From the NCBI RefSeq assembly GCF_018362975.1, contig NZ_CP074371.1, positions 7,564,001 through 7,628,000 on the forward strand: a DNA stretch of 64,000 nt. Direction: 5' to 3'. Position 1 is the stretch's first letter, and every line of letters starts with the position of its first letter. The notes beneath the pieces were generated by a model, which was not told the origin of the DNA, did not search any database, and saw only the letters and a list, made by a program, of their open reading frames with translations. Positions 57,970 to 64,000 of this stretch are shown here, piece after piece. The DNA is from Nocardia tengchongensis (GTDB lineage Bacteria; Actinomycetota; Actinomycetes; Mycobacteriales; Mycobacteriaceae). The translations under genes were made by a program, and so were the position numbers.

Positions 57970-58974
57970 ATGATGAGTTTCAGGACCAGGGCCGCCGCGC
58001 TCCCGTTCCGGCTGGCCGCGGCCGTCGCCGTGCTCGCGGCGGCCTGCTCGGCCGGTGTCGCCGGGGCCGACCCGGCACCGGCCGCGGCGGAGGGCCGCAC
58101 GCTGGTGGTGATGGGTGATTCGTTCGCCGCGAACCCGTCCTGCGACGGCGTCCTGGTGAAGTGCGACGGCAACAAGGACGCCGACTCGCACGAATGCCTG
58201 CACCGCGACACCTCGTGGCCGGTGCAGCTGAGCGCGTTGATGAACGTCCCCGCCTCGGACTTCGAGAACGCCACCTGCACCAATGCGTCGATCGACAGCG
58301 GCCCGGTCACCTCCACCGGTAAGGAGGTGCCCGGCCGCGACGGCTACACCCTGGCGCAGCTGGCGCTCAAGGCCTCGAAGAACGGCGCGTTCGGCCCCCG
58401 CACCCAGGTGGTGGCGATCCAGTTGGGCGCCAATGACGAATGGCCGCACGACTCGGCCACCGCCGCCGACGCCCCGGCCCAGTTGCGGTGCGCGTTCAAT
58501 ATGAGCGAGGGCTGCAATCCCGACGCGGTGGAGCAGGGTCGCTGGCCCGATCTGAACTCGGTCACCGGCCCGGCCTACGCCGACCGCATTCGCAAGGTCG
58601 TGGAGTACGTGAAGTACTACGCCCCCAATGCGAAGATCCAGCTGGTCGGCTATCCCGAACTGGCTCCGGCGGATTCGAACGTCTGGTGCCTCGACGTCAT
58701 GGGCGTGTTCCGCTACGTCCAGCCGCGGGCCGGCGCCATCAACCAGTTCTGGAACCGGCTCAACGACGCCGAACGCGATGCGGCGCACCTGCTCTCGATC
58801 GACTACGTGGACGCCCGGGTCCCGACCGCCGGCCACGGCCTGTGCTCGCCGGACCCGTGGCTGCTGGCCGCGCTCGACCCGAAGGTCAATCTGGTCGGTC
58901 TCCCCTTCCACCCGACGCCGCGCGGCGACACCGCGGTGGCCGCCGAGGTCTACAGCCACCTCGCGACCCGGTAG
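57970..58974 (+). CDS. Secreted SGNH hydrolase, copy 2
   Basis: 334 residues. Signal peptide MMSFRTRAAALPFRLAAAVAVLAAACSAGVAGA. SGNH blocks: VVMGDSFAANPSC (Ser), QLGANDEWP (Asn), and GLPFHPTPRGD (His). Paired Cys (NPSCDGVLVKC, HECLH, ATCTN, LRCAF, EGCNP, VWCLD, HGLC) imply a disulfide-rich secreted fold like actinomycete lipases. Most of its length is colinear with copy 1 (for example YADRIRKVV(D/E)YVKYYAPNAKIQLVGYPE). Ends 10 bases before the convergent prpC stop. Confidence 0.9.
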   Translation: MMSFRTRAAALPFRLAAAVAVLAAACSAGVAGADPAPAAAEGRTLVVMGDSFAANPSCDGVLVKCDGNKDADSHECLHRDTSWPVQLSALMNVPASDFENATCTNASIDSGPVTSTGKEVPGRDGYTLAQLALKASKNGAFGPRTQVVAIQLGANDEWPHDSATAADAPAQLRCAFNMSEGCNPDAVEQGRWPDLNSVTGPAYADRIRKVVEYVKYYAPNAKIQLVGYPELAPADSNVWCLDVMGVFRYVQPRAGAINQFWNRLNDAERDAAHLLSIDYVDARVPTAGHGLCSPDPWLLAALDPKVNLVGLPFHPTPRGDTAVAAEVYSHLATR

Positions 58975-58983
58975 CGGTTTCGG

Positions 58984-60165
58984 TCATCCCGCCACGACGG
59001 ATCGTGGCGGGACGCCGACGTATTCGCTCAGCGGCCGGATCAGCGCGTTGGATTCGCTCTGTTCGATGATGTGGGCGGTCCAGCCGGTGATCCGGCTCAT
59101 CACGAAGATCGCGGTGAACGCCTCGATGTCGAAGCCGAGCAGGTAGTAGGCGGGGCCGGTGGGGAAGTCCAGGTTGGGTTCGATCCCGGTGGCCTCGTTC
59201 ATGGTGCGTTCGAGGACGTCGTACATCCGCACCCAGCGGCCGCCGTCGGTCGCGGCGGCGATGTCCAGGAGGGCCTTCCGCATGGTCGGCACCCGGGAGT
59301 CGCCGTTCTTGTAGACCCGGTGGCCGAAGCCCATCACCTTTTCCTTGCCGGACAGCTTGTTCCGGAGCCAGGCCGCGGCCAGGGCCGGGTCGCCGATCTC
59401 GATCATGTCGTGCATGACCGCCTCGTTCGCCCCGCCGTGCAGCGGGCCCTTGAGCGCGCCGATGGCGGCGGTGACCGCGCTGTAGATGTCGGACCGGGTG
59501 GAGGTGACCACGCGGGCGGCGAAGGTGGAGGCGTTGAAACTGTGCTCCGCGTAGAGGATCAGCGAGACTTCGAACGCCTTCACCAGCTCCGGCGCGGGCA
59601 CTGTGCCGAAGCACATGTTCAGGAAGTTCTCGGCGAAGCCCAGATGCGAGTGCGGCGCAATGGGATCCAGGCCGCGCCGTCGGCGGTGGTCGGCGGCGAC
59701 GATGGTCGGCAGTACCGCCATCATGCGTAAGGCCTTGGCGCGGTTGGCCTTCGGTGAATTGTCGTCCTCGGCCGGATCTTCGGCGCCCAGGTAGCTGATC
59801 GCGGTGCGCACCACGTCCATCGGGTGGCAGTTCTCGGGCAGTTTGGCCACCAGAGACAGCAGTGACCGATCCACGCGCCGCGCGGCTCGCTCCTGTTGCA
59901 GGAATTGCGCGAGCTGAGCGTCACCGGGCAGTTCGCCGTGCCACAGCAGATAGGCGACCTGCTCGAAGCTGCAGTGCGCGGCCAGATCCTGGACCGCGTA
60001 GCCGCGGTAGGTCAGCGAGTTGGTTTCCGGCACCACCTTCGAGATAGCGGTGGTGTCGACGACGACGCCGGCGAGACCTTTGTAAATGGTCCGGATCGCG
60101 GTCTCCGGCCCACCCGTCGCCCCACCACCACCCCCAAACGAATCGCTGCGCGATACTGCGTTCAT
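58984..60165 (-). CDS. prpC: 2-methylcitrate synthase / citrate synthase-like
   Basis: Condenses propionyl-CoA with oxaloacetate. 393 residues. Catalytic His in AEHSFNAST and GGANEAVM, and the GFGHRVYK loop, are present; the catalytic Asp is in PNLDFPTGPAYYLLG. The N-terminal IYKGLAGVVVDTTAISKV fits PrpC. Start overlaps the prpB stop (ATGA). Last gene of prpDBC. Its 3' end contains an 11-bp-stem hairpin shared with the convergent SGNH gene. Confidence 0.93.
   Translation of the reverse strand: MNAVSRSDSFGGGGGATGGPETAIRTIYKGLAGVVVDTTAISKVVPETNSLTYRGYAVQDLAAHCSFEQVAYLLWHGELPGDAQLAQFLQQERAARRVDRSLLSLVAKLPENCHPMDVVRTAISYLGAEDPAEDDNSPKANRAKALRMMAVLPTIVAADHRRRRGLDPIAPHSHLGFAENFLNMCFGTVPAPELVKAFEVSLILYAEHSFNASTFAARVVTSTRSDIYSAVTAAIGALKGPLHGGANEAVMHDMIEIGDPALAAAWLRNKLSGKEKVMGFGHRVYKNGDSRVPTMRKALLDIAAATDGGRWVRMYDVLERTMNEATGIEPNLDFPTGPAYYLLGFDIEAFTAIFVMSRITGWTAHIIEQSESNALIRPLSEYVGVPPRSVVAG
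58987..59012. terminator. Bidirectional hairpin in the prpC 3' end
   Basis: TCCCGCCACGA/TCGTGGCGGGA, perfect 11-bp stem with a CGGA tetraloop, lying inside the last codons of prpC and just past the SGNH gene stop. Confidence 0.7.
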
Positions 60166-61076
60166 TGGTTCCTCGCCAGAGTGAAATTGAAGATGTCGGA
60201 ATCGAATTCGTTGTAGCGCTCGTATTCGAGGAGCTCGTAGAGCCGGCTGCGGTGCTGCATGCGGTCCAGCAGCCCGGCCTGGGTGCCGGTGGCCGCGATC
60301 TCCCGCAGCCCGGTTTCGGCGGCGAACATGGCCAGCCGCAGCGTGGTCACCGGATAGATGACGGCGTTGTAGCCGATCGATTCCAGCGTCTCGGCGGGAA
60401 TCAGTTCGGATTTGCCGAACTCGGTCATGTTGGCCAGCAGGGGAATCGAGACGGCGGCCCGGAACTTCTCGAACTCGGCGGGGGTGTGCAGCGCCTCGGT
60501 GAAGATCAGGTCCGCACCGGCTTCCGCGTACGCCTGTGCCCGGTCGATCGCGGCATCGATGCCCTCGATCCCGGCGGCATCGGTGCGCGCGCAGATCACG
60601 AAGTTCGGGTCGCGCCGCGCGGATACGGCCGCCCGCAACCGGCGCACCATCTCATCGGCCGGAACCACCGCCTTGCCGTCGAGGTGGCCGCAGCGCTTCG
60701 GATTCACCTGGTCTTCGAGGTGCAGGCCGGCGATGCCGGCGTCCTCCATGACGGTGACGGTGCGGGCGGCGCTCATGGGCTCACCGAATCCGGTGTCGGC
60801 GTCGATGAGCACCGGCAGATCGGTGACCCGCGCGATCTGCTGCCCGCGGCCCGCAACCTCGGTCAGGGTGGTCAGGCCGATATCGGGCAGGCCCAGATCG
60901 GCGGAGAGCACGGCGCCGGAGACGTACACGCCTTCGAACCCGATCTCTTGGATCAGCTTGGCCACCAAGGGATTGAAGGCACCGGGGAACCGCTGGATCG
61001 TGCCGGAGGTCAGGCCCGCCTTGAAGGCGGCGCGCTTGTCGGTAGCGGGGGTGGCGGCGGCGAGCAGGCCGGTCAT
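60162..61076 (-). CDS. prpB: Methylisocitrate lyase
   Basis: Splits 2-methylisocitrate into pyruvate and succinate. 304 residues, TIM-barrel. Motifs: FNPLVAKLIQEIGFEGVYVSGA, LIDADTGFGEP, LEDQVNPKRCGHLDGK (catalytic Cys in KRCGH), ICARTDAAG and PLLANMTEFGKSELIP. ATG 61076 with GAAGGGA upstream; it overlaps the prpD stop by one base (TGATG) and prpC by four. Confidence 0.95.
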   Translation of the reverse strand: MTGLLAAATPATDKRAAFKAGLTSGTIQRFPGAFNPLVAKLIQEIGFEGVYVSGAVLSADLGLPDIGLTTLTEVAGRGQQIARVTDLPVLIDADTGFGEPMSAARTVTVMEDAGIAGLHLEDQVNPKRCGHLDGKAVVPADEMVRRLRAAVSARRDPNFVICARTDAAGIEGIDAAIDRAQAYAEAGADLIFTEALHTPAEFEKFRAAVSIPLLANMTEFGKSELIPAETLESIGYNAVIYPVTTLRLAMFAAETGLREIAATGTQAGLLDRMQHRSRLYELLEYERYNEFDSDIFNFTLARNQ

Positions 61077-62578
61077 CAGAACAGTCCCTTCGGCGACCGG
61101 GGCGCGCGGGCGAGCACATCCGGTGAGACGGTGAAGGTGAGCTCCGACAGCTCGTTCGGGGACAGCTCGCCCGCGCGCTGAACCGCCTCGAGGAAGCGGT
61201 CCTGCTCGGTGGGCTCGACGACGCCCGCGGCGAGGGTGCGGAACTTGGCGATGTACTGGTCCCGCGCGAATGGCCGCGCGCCCAGCGGGTGGGCGTCGGC
61301 CACGGCGAGCTCGTCGATGATGACTTCGCCACTGCGCAAGGTGATTTCGGCGCGCGCGCCGAACGCCTTCTCGTTCGGGTCGGTGGAGTGGTAGCGGCGC
61401 GTCCATTCCGGATCCTCGGCGGTGGAGATCTTGTTCCACAGCGCGATGGTGTCGGGGCGCTGCGCGCGTTCGGGGGCGTAGGAGCGCTCGTGATGCCAGA
61501 CGCCGTCCTGCAGCGCGACCGCGAAGATGTACGTGATCGAGTGATCCAGGGTTTCGCGAGAAGCGTTGGGGTCGAATTTCTGTGGATCGTTGGAGCCGGT
61601 GCCGATCACGTAGTGGGTGTGGTGGCTGGTGTGCAGCACGATCGTGGCGATCTGGTCCAGGTCGCCGATCCGCTCGCGCATCCGGCAGGCCAGGTCGATG
61701 GGGGCCTGGCTCTGGTACTCGGCCGAGTGCTCTTTGGTGTAGGTGTCGAGGATGCCGCGTTTGGGTTCGCCGGGGCCGGGCAGCGGCACCGAGTACTCCG
61801 CGTCGGGACCGCCCAGCAGCCAGGCGATCACGCCGTCCTCGCCCTCCCAGATCGGGGACGGCGCGCCCTCGCCGCGCATCGCGCGATCCACCGCTTCCAC
61901 GGCCATCTTCCCGGCGAAGGCGGGCGCATAGGCCTTCCAGCTGGAGATCTCGCCCTTGCGGGACTGGCGGGTGGCGGTCGTGGTATGCAGGGCCTGGCCG
62001 ATGGCCTGGTAGATGGTTTCGGTGCCGAGTCCGAGCAGCGTGCCGATGCCGGCGGCGGCCGACGGGCCGAGGTGCGCGACGTGGTCGATCTTGTGCTCGT
62101 GCAGGCAGATCGCGCGGACCAGGTCCACCTGGATCTCGTAACCCGTTGCCAGACCGCGGATCAGGTCGCGGCCGCTGCGGCCGGTGTGCTGGGCGACGGC
62201 GAGGACGGGCGGAATGTTGTCGCCCGGGTGGGAGTACTCCGCGGCCAGGAAGGTGTCGTGGAAGTCCAGTTCGCGCACGGCGACGCCGTTGGCCCAGGCC
62301 GCCCATTCCGGCGAGTAGGAGCCGCTCGCGCCGAAGACGGTGGCGCCCGGCCGGTAGGGGTGGGCCAGGGCCTGGGCGCGGGCGTTGGCGACCGGCCGCC
62401 GGGTGATCGAGGCGGCCGCGACCGCGGCGTTGTCGATGAGCCGATTGACGATCATCTGCTCGACGTCGGGGTCGACGTCCACGGGGTCGGCCGCGACGTC
62501 GGCAATCCGCCAGGCGAGGTGTTCCGTGCGGGGAAAGCGCTCGGCGGAGCGATGGGTGCGGACGAGATGATTCTTCAT
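61076..62578 (-). CDS. prpD: 2-methylcitrate dehydratase
   Basis: Dehydrates 2-methylcitrate to 2-methyl-cis-aconitate. 500 residues, MmgE/PrpD family. N-terminus [37 protein letters not shown] is typical of actinobacterial PrpD. Also [49 protein letters not shown] and [28 protein letters not shown] 62578 chosen; GTG 62587 adds three residues. First gene of prpDBC, divergent from prpR. Confidence 0.94.
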   Translation of the reverse strand: MKNHLVRTHRSAERFPRTEHLAWRIADVAADPVDVDPDVEQMIVNRLIDNAAVAAASITRRPVANARAQALAHPYRPGATVFGASGSYSPEWAAWANGVAVRELDFHDTFLAAEYSHPGDNIPPVLAVAQHTGRSGRDLIRGLATGYEIQVDLVRAICLHEHKIDHVAHLGPSAAAGIGTLLGLGTETIYQAIGQALHTTTATRQSRKGEISSWKAYAPAFAGKMAVEAVDRAMRGEGAPSPIWEGEDGVIAWLLGGPDAEYSVPLPGPGEPKRGILDTYTKEHSAEYQSQAPIDLACRMRERIGDLDQIATIVLHTSHHTHYVIGTGSNDPQKFDPNASRETLDHSITYIFAVALQDGVWHHERSYAPERAQRPDTIALWNKISTAEDPEWTRRYHSTDPNEKAFGARAEITLRSGEVIIDELAVADAHPLGARPFARDQYIAKFRTLAAGVVEPTEQDRFLEAVQRAGELSPNELSELTFTVSPDVLARAPRSPKGLF

Positions 62579-62618
62579 ATTTCGCACGCTACACAGCGGT
62601 TCTGCATCGGGAAATGCC

Positions 62619-62640
62619 TTGCAAAAGCCTATTTTTGCGG
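62619..62640. promoter_or_regulatory. Probable PrpR operator in the prpD-prpR intergenic region
   Basis: GCAAAA-N6-TTTTGC inverted repeat; the left half reads TTGCAAAA. PrpR of Mycobacterium and RamB of corynebacteria bind TTTGCAAA-type sequences. A second repeat CTGAA-N7-TTCAG is at 62643-62659. Confidence 0.6.
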
Positions 62641-62696
62641 AACTGAAGCCGGGATTCAGCGAAAGTTGTGAAAGCGGGAATTGCTAGGCTGACCGC

Positions 62697-64000
62697 ATGC
62701 AGAAGATGTACGCGGGCGCGCGCCTGCGCGCCTTGCGGGAGCGGCGCGGGCTGTCCCAGTCCGCGCTGGCCAAGACGCTGGAGCTCTCGGTGAGCTACAT
62801 CAATCAGCTCGAGCACGACCAGCGTCCGCTGACCGTGCCGGTGCTGCTGCGCCTGAACGCGCGCTTCGACCTGGATATGGGTTTCTTCGCCGCCGACACC
62901 GATGCCCGGCTCATCGCCGACCTGCAGGACGTGTTCGCCGAGGACCCGGAGGGCGGCGACATCACCACCGCCGAGATCGACGATCTGGTGGCCCGGGTGC
63001 CCGCGGCGGCGCGCGTGCTGGTCGGCCTGCATCGGCGCTTGCGTGGCACCACCGAGCAGATGGAACGCGTCTCCGCCGGAATCGACGGCGCTCCGGGCGA
63101 ATCCGCGGTCGCCATGCCCTACGAGGATGTCCGCGACTACTTCTACGACCGGCGCAACCACATCCCCGAACTCGACACCGCGGCCGAGCAGCTGTTCGAC
63201 CGGAACGGCCTGAGCCTGGGCGGGCTCGACCTGCAGCTGACCCGCCTGCTGCGCGAGCAGCACGGCATCGCGGTCCTCATCCGCACCGACGATCCCAGCC
63301 ATCCGGGTCCGAAACGGGTTTTCGACGCCGACAGCCGGGTGCTGACCCTGGCGCGCCGGCTCACCGCCGGTCAGCGAGCATTCCAGTTGGCCACGCAGCT
63401 GGCCTTTCTCACCCAGGCAGAGGTGATCGCCGACCTGATCGACGCGACCGACGCCATGCCCGAGAATTCACGCGGCTTGCTGCGCATCGGTCTGGCCAAC
63501 TACTTCGCGGGCGCGCTGATCCTGCCCTACACCCGGTTCTGGGACGCGGCCGAATCGCTGCGTTACGACATCGAATTGCTGGCCGCCACCTTCGAGGTCG
63601 GGTTCGAGACGGTCTGCCACCGCCTGTCCACGCTGCAGCGTCCGGGCAAGCGCGGGGTGCCGTTCTTCTTCGTGCGCACCGATCGCGCCGGGAACATCTC
63701 GAAACGCCAGTCCGCCACCGCGTTCCACTTCTCCCGGGTCGGGGGCAGCTGCCCGCTGTGGGTGGTGCACGACGCGTTCTCCACACCGGGCAGCATCCGC
63801 ACCCAGATCGCCCGGATGCCCGACGGCCGCAACTATCTGTGGCTGGCGCGCACCACCGACGAGAAGACGCCCGGATACCTGTCCCCCACCCGGGATTTCG
63901 CCATCGGACTGGGCTGCGACCTGACCTACGCGGACAAGCTGATCTACTCGCACGGCCTGCCCGTCGACGACCCGCGGACGGCGGTGCCGATCGGCGCGGG
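62697..64000 (+). CDS. prpR: PrpR-type regulator of propionate metabolism, 3'-truncated by window edge
   Basis: 434 codons visible, open at the window end; family members have about 470-490. N-terminal XRE helix-turn-helix (GARLRALRERRGLSQSALAKTLELSVSYINQLEHDQRPLT). A central IrrE/ImmA-like region follows, without an obvious HExxH, then the C-terminal DUF2083 short-chain acyl-CoA-sensing domain (PFFFVRTDRAGNISKRQSATAFHFSRVGGSCPLWVVHDAF). Divergent from prpDBC, whose transcription it should activate when propionyl-CoA rises. Confidence 0.92.
   Translation, partial: MQKMYAGARLRALRERRGLSQSALAKTLELSVSYINQLEHDQRPLTVPVLLRLNARFDLDMGFFAADTDARLIADLQDVFAEDPEGGDITTAEIDDLVARVPAAARVLVGLHRRLRGTTEQMERVSAGIDGAPGESAVAMPYEDVRDYFYDRRNHIPELDTAAEQLFDRNGLSLGGLDLQLTRLLREQHGIAVLIRTDDPSHPGPKRVFDADSRVLTLARRLTAGQRAFQLATQLAFLTQAEVIADLIDATDAMPENSRGLLRIGLANYFAGALILPYTRFWDAAESLRYDIELLAATFEVGFETVCHRLSTLQRPGKRGVPFFFVRTDRAGNISKRQSATAFHFSRVGGSCPLWVVHDAFSTPGSIRTQIARMPDGRNYLWLARTTDEKTPGYLSPTRDFAIGLGCDLTYADKLIYSHGLPVDDPRTAVPIGA

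Overview
The window looks like chromosomal DNA of a mycolic-acid actinobacterium, most likely Nocardia or a close relative. The evidence is very high GC with G/C-ending codons, frequent GTG and TTG starts, many ATGA/GTGA stop-start overlaps, a 'conservon' signalling operon (NIT-domain kinase-like protein, Roadblock, DUF742, small GTPase), DUF4254 and DUF4189 proteins, a DesA3-type desaturase with its reductase, and prpDBC with a PrpR-type regulator. Genus is an inference.

Layout. 1-6.2 kb: the C-terminal part of an NRAMP-type metal transporter, a possible broken small gene, a LysR regulator, an HD-domain protein, an SDR and a secreted 5'-nucleotidase. 6.3-10.1 kb: a minus-strand ssuC-ssuB-ssuA-ssuD operon for alkanesulfonates. 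10.4-11.6 kb: an orphan, frameshifted ectB. 11.8-14.4 kb: a two-permease plus ATPase ABC exporter. 15.3-19.7 kb: the conservon, followed by an unlisted 38-residue ORF at 19820-19936. 20-27.3 kb: DUF4254, a desaturase/reductase operon facing a TetR gene, an MFS carrier and an MmyB-like regulator. 27.5-31.7 kb: small ORFs, a DHA2 drug exporter, and a three-gene nitrile hydratase/thiocyanate hydrolase-like operon. 31.9-42.7 kb: flavodoxin, lipoprotein, PadR with an FadH-like reductase and a VOC protein, tandem DUF4189 proteins, SDR, a lysA-like gene, a HerA-like ATPase, oligoribonuclease and tRNA-His. 42.9-55.1 kb: a histidine-catabolism region (IclR, NAD-glutamate dehydrogenase, HutC, hutU, hutI, hutG, permease, hutH). 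55.3-59 kb: two paralogous secreted SGNH hydrolases around a GT39-like membrane glycosyltransferase. 59-64 kb: prpC, prpB, prpD and the divergent prpR, which runs off the window.

The most coherent system is the histidine region. Histidine would be imported by the permease, converted by HutH, HutU, HutI and HutG to glutamate, and then by the adjacent glutamate dehydrogenase to 2-oxoglutarate. The gdh promoter and the permease-hutH promoter share two motifs: an exact TGTGA-N6-TCACA (CRP/GlxR-like) and a GTTGTATAGACA element (probable HutC operator). This predicts joint cAMP-receptor and HutC control.

A second pattern cuts across the window. Six genes (ectB, an ABC permease, the DUF742 gene, the FadH-like gene, lysA and one SGNH hydrolase) are each split by a single-base frameshift, mostly in short homopolymers, while the protein on both sides is well conserved. 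Sequencing or assembly error is the simplest explanation, so these genes should be read as probably intact until resequenced.
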